From: Candidatus Ventricola intestinavium
GTDB lineage: Bacteria > Bacillota > Clostridia > Christensenellales > Aristaeellaceae
DNA length: 6,659 nt
Reading direction: 5' to 3'
Assembly: GCA_018715105.1 (NCBI GenBank)
Contig: DVMG01000141.1
Location: 1-6,659 of the forward strand
Numbering within the stretch: position 1 is the first letter of the stretch; each line of letters begins with the position of its first letter. The translations under genes were made by a program, and so were the position numbers. The notes below the pieces were generated by a model. That model ran no database searches, was not told the origin of the DNA, and was given only the letters and a program-made list of their open reading frames with translations. Positions 1-5,247 of the stretch are shown piece after piece.

Positions 1-19
1 GAACACGGATCTCAGACAT
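1..19 (-). CDS. rpsU: 30S ribosomal protein S21, first six codons only (partial)
   Basis: Only the start is in the window: an ATG at 19-17 followed by codons for S-E-I-R-V and one further base. S21 proteins of Firmicutes typically begin MSE-(I/V)-RV, and rpsU commonly follows the dnaK-dnaJ-prmA-rsmE-mtaB-HIT cluster in Clostridia, so residues and position agree. A strong purine-rich SD lies 7 nt upstream and a near-consensus promoter about 80 nt upstream, so a real gene clearly begins here. S21 is a small basic protein of the 30S platform near the anti-SD end of 16S rRNA. The name rests on six residues plus synteny, so it is likely but not proven by this sequence alone. Confidence 0.8.
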
Positions 20-26
20 CTAGTAT

Positions 27-36
27 CCCTCCCCTC
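27..36 (-). promoter_or_regulatory. Ribosome binding site of rpsU
   Basis: The minus strand reads GAGGGGAGGG, with 7 nt between it and the ATG at 19-17. This is a strong SD match. Together with the promoter upstream it supports a true translation start so close to the window edge. Confidence 0.85.
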
Positions 37-54
37 GGCTCAAGCTTCGACGAT

Positions 55-81
55 CCATTGCGTCAAATCAGCCGTCAATGG
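55..81 (-). other. Candidate hairpin in the rpsU 5' leader
   Basis: On the minus strand CCATTG (81-76) can pair with CAATGG (60-55) around a 15-nt loop. The hexamer TTGACG occurs twice within this segment, and a third copy serves as the promoter -35 box. The stem is only 6 bp and the loop is large, so on its own it is weak. It lies between the predicted transcription start and the SD and does not cover the SD. Leader-mediated control of ribosomal protein genes is common, but nothing here proves it. Confidence 0.35.
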
Positions 82-96
82 AGTACCGTACAGCTA

Positions 97-125
97 ATTA
101 TAGCGCAACAAATGCTGTTCGTCAA
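97..125 (-). promoter_or_regulatory. Sigma-A type promoter for rpsU
   Basis: On the minus strand a -35 box TTGACG (125-120) is separated by exactly 17 nt from a perfect -10 box TATAAT (102-97). Transcription would start near 91-89, giving a leader of about 70 nt before the rpsU ATG. The DNA upstream (126-160) is AT-rich, as expected for an active promoter, and stands out from the GC-rich genes around it. It shows that rpsU has its own promoter and is not only read through from the HIT gene. Confidence 0.9.
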
Positions 126-180
126 CCGATATTTGTATTTTCAGTAAAAAGAATTTATCGAAACCGCCGCATTTCCGCCC

Positions 181-214
181 GAGAGAAAGGATGGGTTTCT
201 TTATTAAACCATCC
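181..214 (-). terminator. Candidate terminator overlapping the end of the HIT gene
   Basis: On the minus strand GGATGG plus TTT (214-206) pairs with AAA plus CCATCC (198-196 and 194-189), with one bulged C at 195 and a 7-nt loop (205-199). The run TTTCTCTC (188-181) follows. The HIT stop codon (206-204) lies at the top of the stem and in the loop, so the last two codons form part of the 5' arm. The T tract is interrupted by C, so this may be a leaky terminator. It sits just before the independent promoter of rpsU, which fits the end of a transcription unit. Confidence 0.55.
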
Positions 215-548
215 TGCCGCTCATCGGGCTTCCTCCCAGCACATGCAGGTGCAGGTGGCGCACCGACTGCTTTGCATCCGCGCCGCAGTTGGAAACAACG
301 CGGAAACCGCTCTGCACAATTCCTTCGGACTGTGCCACGGCCGCCGCTGCGCGCATCAGATGCGCCAGCAGCGCATCGCTTTCCTCCCTGGCATCATACC
401 AGCCGCTCACGTGCTTTTTGGGGATCACAAGCACGTGTACAGGCGCCTGCGGCTCGATGTCGCGAAACGCCAGCACCTCTTCATCCTCATAAACCTTCGC
501 GCTGGGGATCTCCCCGGCGGCAATTTTACAGAACAGGCAGTCCTTCAT
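204..548 (-). CDS. hinT: HIT family (histidine triad) nucleotide-binding protein, Hint type
   Basis: The 114-residue protein has the usual Hint length. The signature HLHLHVLGG is at 98-106, preceded by Q94-S95; the central His100 is expected to be the nucleophile that is transiently adenylylated. The N-terminal C4-x-x-C7 pair and the PKKH segment (43-46) match the zinc-containing Hint subgroup. Family members hydrolyse purine nucleoside phosphoramidates such as AMP-lysine in the cytoplasm; the natural substrate is often unclear. The ATG at 548 has the SD AAAAGGAG (565-558) 9 nt upstream. A nearer ATG (555-553) is out of frame and too close to the SD. The C-terminus (GGSPMSGRMV) lacks the W-P-P-G tail of many Hint proteins, a variable feature. 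A 70-nt gap separates it from mtaB, and it is probably the last gene of the transcription unit. Confidence 0.93.
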   Translation of the reverse strand: MKDCLFCKIAAGEIPSAKVYEDEEVLAFRDIEPQAPVHVLVIPKKHVSGWYDAREESDALLAHLMRAAAAVAQSEGIVQSGFRVVSNCGADAKQSVRHLHLHVLGGSPMSGRMV

Positions 549-557
549 CGTTCATCG

Positions 558-565
558 CTCCTTTT
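558..565 (-). promoter_or_regulatory. Ribosome binding site of the HIT gene
   Basis: The minus strand reads AAAAGGAG, 9 nt before the ATG at 548-546. It decides between two nearby ATGs, because the one at 555-553 would be only 2 nt away and in another frame. Confidence 0.75.
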
Positions 566-618
566 CGTTTAGTCTTTCTTCTCTTTTCGCTCGATGGCGC
601 GGGAATCCTCCCTGGCTT

Positions 619-1923
619 TCATGCGCCGGCCAATTTCCCGCGCAGCTCCCCATGATCCGTTTCCGTAATCCGCACGCGCACGATCTCACCGGGCTGTGCG
701 CCCGGCACACGCACGCGCATGTATCCACCGCTATAGCCAACCCCCCGGCCTTCCTCATCCGTCTCCTCCACGAGCACCTGCTCTTCCCTGCCCACGCGCG
801 CAGCAAGAGCGCGGGCCTCCAGCTCCCGGCCAAGGGCGATCAGCTCCCGTGCACGGGCCTCGCGCAGGGCACGCGGAACGCTGTTTTCCATCTTCGCGGC
901 TTTGGTTCCCTCCCGCTCGGAGTAGGGAAACACATGCATGCGCGCGAAGCCCGCACGGATGCATGTCTGCTTTGTCTGAGCGAATTCCTCCTCCGTCTCG
1001 CCCGGAAAGCCCGTCATCACATCGGTGGTCAGGGCGCAGTCTTCAAATGCGCCGCGCAAAAGCGCGCATGCTTCAAGAAACTCCCCGCTTGTGTATCGCC
1101 TGTGCATGCGCGCGAGCACCGTGTCGCTGCCGCTCTGCAGCGCCAGGTGGAACTGATGGCACACATGGGGCAGCTGCGCCACGCCGTGCACAAATTCAGG
1201 CGTCACAATCACCGGCTCCAAGGAACCCAGGCGGATGCGCGCAATGCCCTTCACCCCGTGCACGGCGCGCACCGCATCCAGCAGGGTGGCCCCATCCTTC
1301 CTGTCGCGGCCATAACTGGTCAGGTGAATGCCCGTGAGCACCACCTCGGCAAACCCCGCCTTTGCCAGGCTCTCTGCCTCCGCGAGAATCTCCTGCACCG
1401 GCCGCGACCGGATCGGCCCGCGCACCGCCGGAATGATGCAGTAGGTACACCAGCGGTCACAGCCCTCCTGGATCTTCATCGTGGCGCGCGTATGGCCCTC
1501 GTGCGCATGCACGCTCAGGTGCTCAAAGGGGGCCTGCCGAAGCGATTCAACCGCAATGAGCGTGCATCCCTGCTCCACGGCCTGATCAAGCAGCTCCACC
1601 ACCTCGCCGCGCCGCTGCGTGCCCAGCACGAGCCGCACTCCCGGCAGCGCCAGCTCCCCGGCCGCGCGCTGCGCCAGGCAGCCTGTCACCACAATCTGCG
1701 CCTGGGGATTCTGCCTGTGGCAGCGGCGGATCGCCTGCATGCTCTTCCTGTCCCCCGTGCCCGTCACCGTGCATGTGTTGATGACATAGACATCCGCGCT
1801 TTCCTCAAAGCTCACCGTGCGGTATCCCGCCGCCTCAAATCGCTCGCGCATAGCCTGCGTGTCATATTGATTGACCTTGCAGCCCAGCGTGTGAAACGCC
1901 GCCGTCCTGTTTATCTGCGTCAA
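619..1923 (-). CDS. mtaB: tRNA (N6-L-threonylcarbamoyladenosine(37)-C2)-methylthiotransferase MtaB
   Basis: A radical-SAM methylthiotransferase of 434 residues that converts t6A37 to ms2t6A37 in tRNAs reading ANN codons. The N-terminal MTTase domain carries three conserved cysteines for one Fe-S cluster: C15 (in GCKVNQYD), C51 (in NTCTV) and C82 (in GCLAQ). The radical-SAM domain has the C155-x3-C159-x2-C162 motif for the second [4Fe-4S] cluster, followed by RGPIRSR and, further on, RIRLGSLEP (229-237) and TGFPGET (304-310). A TRAM RNA-binding domain occupies roughly 375-431. GCKVNQYD is typical of MtaB (YqeV of Bacillus) and differs from MiaB and RimO, and the neighbourhood is the usual mtaB location. 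The start codon is TTG at 1923-1921; AAAGGAGA lies 7 nt before it and no ATG or GTG suits better ahead of the conserved HTLGC. It begins 13 nt after rsmE, so the two are almost certainly co-transcribed. Confidence 0.96.
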   Translation of the reverse strand: MTQINRTAAFHTLGCKVNQYDTQAMRERFEAAGYRTVSFEESADVYVINTCTVTGTGDRKSMQAIRRCHRQNPQAQIVVTGCLAQRAAGELALPGVRLVLGTQRRGEVVELLDQAVEQGCTLIAVESLRQAPFEHLSVHAHEGHTRATMKIQEGCDRWCTYCIIPAVRGPIRSRPVQEILAEAESLAKAGFAEVVLTGIHLTSYGRDRKDGATLLDAVRAVHGVKGIARIRLGSLEPVIVTPEFVHGVAQLPHVCHQFHLALQSGSDTVLARMHRRYTSGEFLEACALLRGAFEDCALTTDVMTGFPGETEEEFAQTKQTCIRAGFARMHVFPYSEREGTKAAKMENSVPRALREARARELIALGRELEARALAARVGREEQVLVEETDEEGRGVGYSGGYMRVRVPGAQPGEIVRVRITETDHGELRGKLAGA

Positions 1924-1930
1924 ATTGCTT

Positions 1931-1938
1931 TCTCCTTT
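1931..1938 (-). promoter_or_regulatory. mtaB ribosome binding site overlapping the rsmE stop codon
   Basis: The minus strand reads TAAAGGAGA, in which TAA (1939-1937) is the rsmE stop and AAAGGAGA (1938-1931) is the SD for the TTG start of mtaB at 1923. The overlap fits translational coupling and supports the unusual TTG start. Confidence 0.8.
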
Positions 1939-2752
1939 AGGATTTCCGTATTTCTTCCCGATTGGGGATCCGCCCGCCTTCTTCCGGCCGGGCCTGCGGC
2001 CCTCCGGCCGCTTCCAGCTCCCCTCGAAGCGCCATCACGGCAGTCAGCGCTGCGAGCGCGGCCGTCTCCGTGCGCAGCACGCGCGGCCCCAGCGTCACCA
2101 GCCTGGCATCCGCCTTTTCACGCAGCCACCGCGCTTCATCCGGAGAAATGCCGCCCTCCGGTCCGATGAGAATGCCCACGTTCAGCGTTCTGTCCGGCGC
2201 AAACCGGGTCAGGCATTCCCGAATGCTTCCATCCCGCGCATCCTCCCACGGAACGATGAGCGCATCAAGCGCACGCATTTCCGCCTCGAGCGCAGTCAGT
2301 TTCTGCGGCGTGCGCACGGCCGGCACACACACGCGCCCGCACTGTTTGACAGCCTCGCGTGCGATTTTCTGCCAGCGTTCCGCCTTTCTACGGGCGTCTT
2401 CCCCTTCAAGCCGCACGACGCTTCTCTCCATCCGGACGGGCACAATGGCATGCGCCCCCAGCTCTGTGCTCTTTTGCACAATCCACTCCATCTTGTCCGC
2501 CTTGGGCAGGCCCTGATAGAGCGTCACGCGTGTGGAAGCCTCCGTGCTTTCAAGCGCCTGCAGGATGCGCAGGCGCACGGCACCGCCTTCCGTGTCCGCA
2601 ATGCACGCCCGATATCGCGCAGGCGGGCAGACCAGCTCCACCTCGTCGCCCGCGGCGAGGCGCAGCACCCGCAGCGCATGGCGGGCATCCTCCCCGCTTA
2701 GAAAAGCGGCGCCGTCCTGAATTCCCCGTTCATCCGCAAAAAAACGATGCAT
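1937..2752 (-). CDS. rsmE: 16S rRNA (uracil(1498)-N3)-methyltransferase RsmE
   Basis: A SPOUT-class methyltransferase that uses SAM to make m3U1498 in helix 44 of 16S rRNA, acting on the 30S subunit. The N-terminal part (about 1-70) is the PUA-like RNA-binding domain, with H-A-L-R-V-L-R (25-31). The SPOUT domain shows QKSTELG (93-99), EAVKQCGR (133-140), LIGPEGG (195-201) and the knot motif LGPRVLRTETA (221-231). At 271 residues it is about 20 longer than usual. The excess is a polar, Gly/Pro/Glu/Arg-rich tail after MALRGE (about 245-271) with no motif I recognise. The ATG at 2752 has AGGAGAA (2765-2759) 6 nt upstream; an out-of-frame ATG at 2759 is too close to that SD. It lies 45 nt after prmA and 13 nt before mtaB. 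Confidence 0.95.
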   Translation of the reverse strand: MHRFFADERGIQDGAAFLSGEDARHALRVLRLAAGDEVELVCPPARYRACIADTEGGAVRLRILQALESTEASTRVTLYQGLPKADKMEWIVQKSTELGAHAIVPVRMERSVVRLEGEDARRKAERWQKIAREAVKQCGRVCVPAVRTPQKLTALEAEMRALDALIVPWEDARDGSIRECLTRFAPDRTLNVGILIGPEGGISPDEARWLREKADARLVTLGPRVLRTETAALAALTAVMALRGELEAAGGPQARPEEGGRIPNREEIRKS

Positions 2753-2779
2753 CTCTCATTCTCCTGTATCGGGATTCTG

Positions 2780-2797
2780 CAGCCGTGCGGGCGGCTG
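2780..2797 (-). other. Short hairpin between prmA and rsmE
   Basis: Directly after the prmA stop codon, minus-strand CAGCCG (2797-2792) pairs perfectly with CGGCTG (2785-2780) around a 6-nt loop. No T tract follows, so it is not a standard intrinsic terminator. It could slow ribosomes or polymerase, protect an mRNA end, or be chance in GC-rich DNA. Confidence 0.4.
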
Positions 2798-3739
2798 TTA
2801 CAGTCTAGCCGCCAGGCAAATCCATTCGCCTTTTTCAAGCCGCGTATCCACCGTATATCCGGCCGCCGTCAGCGCCCGCTGCACATCGGCCTCGCGTTCC
2901 CTGATAATGCCGGAACAAATCAATGTGCCGCCCGGCAGCAGGTGCTTTTTGGCCGGCCCGCACAGGTAGCAGATCACATCTGCGATGATGTTTGCTACAA
3001 TCACATCCGCCTTTTCCTCCCGGCGTTCGAGCAGGTCGCCGTGTTCCACACGCACAACGGCAGTCAGGCCGTTCTTCTGCACGTTTTCGGCCGCCACCTT
3101 GACGGCCAGTTCATCCAGATCAATGGCCAGCACATCGTCCGCCCCCAGCTTGGCCGCCGCCAATGCCAGAATGCCGCTGCCGCAGCCCACATCGATCACC
3201 CGGCTTCCGGGGGTCACATAGGTTTCCAGCTGCTCCAGACACATGAACGTCGTCTCATGCGTGCCGGTTCCAAAGGCCATGCCGGGATCCAGCTTAAGCA
3301 CCAGGTCGCCTTCCTTCTCTTCATAGCGCTCCCAGCTCGGCCGGATGACCAGACGGCGCCCCGCGCGAAAGGGCTTATAATACTTCTTCCAGTTCTCCGC
3401 CCAGTCCTGTTCGCGCACCTGCCGGATTTCCAGCTCCAGGCTGCCGATGTCAAATCCCATTTCCTCGCGCGAGAGCTCCTGAAGCTTCTGCCTTAAAAGA
3501 TGAAGCGCCTCCTGGGCACTGGGCCCCTGCTCAAAGTATGCCTTGACGAGCACATCCTCGCTCATGTGCCGGAGGACATCCTCGTCAATCATATCCCACA
3601 TGCCGTCTGATTTCTTGCTGGAGGTCACGTCAAACCGGTCCTCAATCGATGTGCCGACAGCCCCCGCGCCCATCAACACGTCGCTGACGAGATCCGCTCC
3701 CATGGTCGTGGTGTGCACCACGGTTTCCATCCAATCCAT
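2798..3739 (-). CDS. prmA: Ribosomal protein L11 methyltransferase PrmA
   Basis: A 313-residue cytoplasmic SAM-dependent methyltransferase, the normal length for Firmicutes, that methylates amino groups of ribosomal protein L11. The N-terminal substrate-recognition domain covers about 1-100. The conserved linker DWAENWKKYYKPF is at 112-124, followed by LDPGMAFGTGTHETT (150-164), a hallmark of PrmA. Class I SAM-binding motif I is VIDVGCGSGIL (181-191) and motif II is AIDLDE (205-210). The catalytic-site segment VANIIAD is at 248-254 and LLPGG at 267-271. The ATG at 3739 has AAGGGG (3750-3745) 5 nt upstream; the second Met (codon 4) is too far from the SD, and the family normally keeps these first residues. 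It lies 218 nt after dnaJ and beyond a terminator, so it probably depends on read-through or on its own promoter, which I could not identify. rsmE follows after 45 nt. Confidence 0.96.
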   Translation of the reverse strand: MDWMETVVHTTTMGADLVSDVLMGAGAVGTSIEDRFDVTSSKKSDGMWDMIDEDVLRHMSEDVLVKAYFEQGPSAQEALHLLRQKLQELSREEMGFDIGSLELEIRQVREQDWAENWKKYYKPFRAGRRLVIRPSWERYEEKEGDLVLKLDPGMAFGTGTHETTFMCLEQLETYVTPGSRVIDVGCGSGILALAAAKLGADDVLAIDLDELAVKVAAENVQKNGLTAVVRVEHGDLLERREEKADVIVANIIADVICYLCGPAKKHLLPGGTLICSGIIREREADVQRALTAAGYTVDTRLEKGEWICLAARL

Positions 3740-3744
3740 ATAAA

Positions 3745-3758
3745 CCCCTTTTCCATTC
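3745..3758 (-). repeat. Direct repeat copy 2, containing the prmA SD
   Basis: The minus strand reads GAATGGAAAAGGGG. It matches copy 1 at 3794-3781 (GAATCGAAAAGGGG) at 13 of 14 positions, 36 nt apart start to start. The AAGGGG of this copy is the prmA SD. The upstream copy is not followed by a start codon at useful spacing. Confidence 0.7.
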
Positions 3759-3780
3759 GCTCATTGATTCGCGGCTCTTT

Positions 3781-3794
3781 CCCCTTTTCGATTC
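3781..3794 (-). repeat. Direct repeat copy 1, SD-like element upstream of prmA
   Basis: The minus strand reads GAATCGAAAAGGGG, differing by one base from the copy that contains the prmA SD. No start codon follows within 4-12 nt, so it is not obviously a ribosome binding site for a small gene. Confidence 0.65.
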
Positions 3795-3900
3795 CTTCCC
3801 TCTGCCCACGCAGCGCGCCGGGGAAAGGTGCCGGCGTTTGCAGCCCCGTCCCCCTGCGAAAACAGAGGGGAGGCGTCAGGAGCAGGGCGCAACATGCGCA

Positions 3901-3946
3901 AAAGAAACGAAAAGAAACTTGAACAAGAAATAATTCTCATTCAAGT
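3901..3946 (-). terminator. Intrinsic terminator downstream of dnaJ
   Basis: Eleven nucleotides after the dnaJ stop codon, the minus strand forms a 13-bp stem: 3946-3934 pairs with 3929-3917 around the loop TTAT (3933-3930), with two adjacent G-T wobbles (minus-strand T-G and G-T) and no mismatch. A T-rich tract TTCTTTTCGTTTCTTT (3916-3901) follows directly. This is the best terminator in the window. It would end or reduce transcription coming from the hrcA/grpE/dnaK side before prmA. The AT-rich stem and the C/G breaks in the T tract may allow read-through. Confidence 0.85.
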
Positions 3947-3957
3947 CCCAAAATCCT

Positions 3958-5139
3958 TTATTTTTTGTCGAATTTCTCCTTGAACCGTTCCGCATTCTCC
4001 CGGATGTAGCTGCGCACCTGGTCGCCAAAGCTCTTGCGGCGCTCATATTCCCGGCCGTTGAGCGAATCCTCAAACTGGCGCAGCAGATCCTTCTGCTTTT
4101 CGCCGAGATGGCGCGGCACCTCGACGTGCGCGGTGAAATACAGATCCCCTCGTCCCGAGCCGCGCAGCTGCTGAATGCCCTGTCCGCGAATGCGGAAGGA
4201 AGTGCCCTCCTGTGTGCCTGCGGGAATGTTGAATTTGGTTGTTCCCTCCAGCGTGGGCACATCGATATCGCCGCCCAAGGCCGCCTGCGTGAAAGAAACC
4301 GGCACATCGCAGTACAGGTCGTAGCGGTCGCGCTTGAAGATCCTGTGCGGCCGCACGGTGCAGGTGATATACAGGTCTCCGGAAGGGCCGCCGTTGCGGC
4401 CCGGTTCCCCTTCTCCGGGGATGGTCTTGAAATTCTGCCCGTCATCCACGCCCGCCGGCACATTGAGCGTCACCGTGCGCGTCACGCGCATAAAGCCGCT
4501 TCCGGCGCACTTGGCGCAGCGTTCTTTGATCGTCTTTCCCTTTCCTCCGCACGTGGGGCAGGTGCGCATGGTCTGCATCTGGCCAAACGGCGAGTTCATC
4601 GTCACGCGCTGCTGGCCTGAGCCATGGCACGTCGGGCAGGTCTGCGGCTGTGTGCCGGGTTTGGCGCCCGTGCCGCCGCACGCATCGCACACCGCATTAC
4701 GCTGGAATTTAAATTCCTTGCGGCAGCCAAACGCCGCCTCTTCAAATGTCAGCGTCAGGTTGTATTGCAGATCGCTGCCGCGCTGCGGCGCATTCTGTCG
4801 TGCGCTTGAGCGTCCGCCAAAGCCGCCGCCCGTAAACATGTCAAATATATCTTCAAAACCACCGAAGCCGCTGAATCCGCTCGCGCCGCCGCCGCCCATC
4901 TGCGGATCGTCGAAGCCGAACTGGTCATACCGGGCGCGCTTCTGCGGATCGGAAAGCACCTCATAGGCCTCGTTGATCTCCTTAAAGCGGGCCTCTGCCG
5001 CCTTGTCATCCGGGTGAAGATCCGGATGGCTGGCCTTGGCCGCTTTGCGATAAGCCTTTTTGATTTCTTCTTCAGAGGCGCCTTTGGCCACGCCGAGCAC
5101 CTCATAATAATCCCTTTTCTTGTTTGCCACAGCAGTCAC
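3958..5139 (-). CDS. dnaJ: Chaperone protein DnaJ (Hsp40, type A)
   Basis: A 393-residue type A J-protein that delivers unfolded clients to DnaK and stimulates its ATPase. The J-domain occupies about 9-75 with the essential HPD at 38-40. A Gly/Phe-rich linker follows (about 82-109). Four intact CxxCxGxG zinc-finger repeats start at C151, C168, C194 and C208 and bind two zinc ions. The C-terminal client-binding domains run from about 218 to 345, with a charged helical tail to the end. Ser37 precedes HPD where Tyr or His is more common. The start is GTG at 5139-5137, chosen because GAGGAG (5152-5147) lies 7 nt upstream; a second GTG at codon 4 would be 16 nt away. It lies 108 nt after dnaK across a strong stem-loop and is followed by a terminator. 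Confidence 0.98.
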   Translation of the reverse strand: MTAVANKKRDYYEVLGVAKGASEEEIKKAYRKAAKASHPDLHPDDKAAEARFKEINEAYEVLSDPQKRARYDQFGFDDPQMGGGGASGFSGFGGFEDIFDMFTGGGFGGRSSARQNAPQRGSDLQYNLTLTFEEAAFGCRKEFKFQRNAVCDACGGTGAKPGTQPQTCPTCHGSGQQRVTMNSPFGQMQTMRTCPTCGGKGKTIKERCAKCAGSGFMRVTRTVTLNVPAGVDDGQNFKTIPGEGEPGRNGGPSGDLYITCTVRPHRIFKRDRYDLYCDVPVSFTQAALGGDIDVPTLEGTTKFNIPAGTQEGTSFRIRGQGIQQLRGSGRGDLYFTAHVEVPRHLGEKQKDLLRQFEDSLNGREYERRKSFGDQVRSYIRENAERFKEKFDKK

Positions 5140-5146
5140 CGCCTAT

Positions 5147-5152
5147 CTCCTC
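5147..5152 (-). promoter_or_regulatory. Ribosome binding site of dnaJ, adjacent to a stem-loop
   Basis: The minus strand reads GAGGAG, 7 nt before the GTG start at 5139. It begins at the first unpaired base after the large stem-loop (5197-5153), so the SD is free but immediately flanked by structure. It selects the first of two nearby GTG codons. Confidence 0.8.
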
Positions 5153-5197
5153 ATACGCGCGTTGCCGCCGCCACAAAGTGACGGCGGCCGCGCGCAT
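5153..5197 (-). other. Very stable stem-loop in the dnaK-dnaJ intergenic region
   Basis: On the minus strand the inner stem pairs 5188-5178 with 5174-5164, 11 bp with one G-T wobble, around a TTT loop (5177-5175). An AA bulge (5163-5162) separates it from a 9-bp outer stem pairing 5197-5189 with 5161-5153, with one wobble. That is 20 bp, nearly all G-C in the inner part. No T tract follows, so it is not a normal terminator. The 3' foot touches the dnaJ SD. Likely roles are blocking 3'-to-5' decay of dnaK mRNA after processing, or lowering dnaJ expression relative to dnaK; both are inference. Confidence 0.8.
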
Positions 5198-5247
5198 CAG
5201 GGTTGTCAAATCTGTTAAGTGCGTGAATCAGAAGGCGCGCGTCAAGC

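Larger units (their letters stand above)
3740..3900 (-). other. GC-rich non-coding spacer upstream of prmA
   Basis: This stretch lies between the dnaJ terminator and prmA, and I see no credible gene in it on either strand. It holds the prmA SD, a near-perfect 14-nt direct repeat, and GC-rich inverted repeats. The clearest is minus-strand CGCCGG (3836-3831) pairing with CCGGCG (3821-3816) around a 9-nt loop. Another small one is GCGCA/TGCGC, with a 3-nt loop, close to the end of the terminator's T tract. I found no convincing -35/-10 pair for prmA here. Confidence 0.5.

Noticed and set aside
553..555. Upstream ATG as the HIT gene start
   Set aside because: It is in a different frame from the HIT coding sequence and only 2 nt from the SD.
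552..833. Minus-strand open frame overlapping the mtaB end and the mtaB-HIT spacer
   Set aside because: It is a second frame of mtaB with no family features. The 70-nt spacer itself has only a stray GGGAGG not followed by a start codon at useful spacing.
652..2169. Plus-strand open frame of 505 codons opposite mtaB and the end of rsmE
   Set aside because: It lies antisense to a clear mtaB, has a composition rich in Arg, His, Ala and Pro with no recognisable motif, and no plausible SD or context. GC-rich genes commonly leave such open antisense frames.
1925..3496. Plus-strand open frames opposite rsmE and prmA
   Set aside because: They are antisense to genes with complete family motifs and show no domain or gene-like context of their own.
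5153..5197. The dnaK-dnaJ stem-loop as an intrinsic terminator
   Set aside because: It is followed by GAGGAGATAGGCG, with no T tract, and leads straight into the dnaJ ribosome binding site.
5181..5209. TTGACA at 5209-5204 (minus) as an internal promoter for dnaJ
   Set aside because: At 17 nt spacing the -10 position is CGCCGT and lies inside the stem-loop. Nothing resembles TATAAT.
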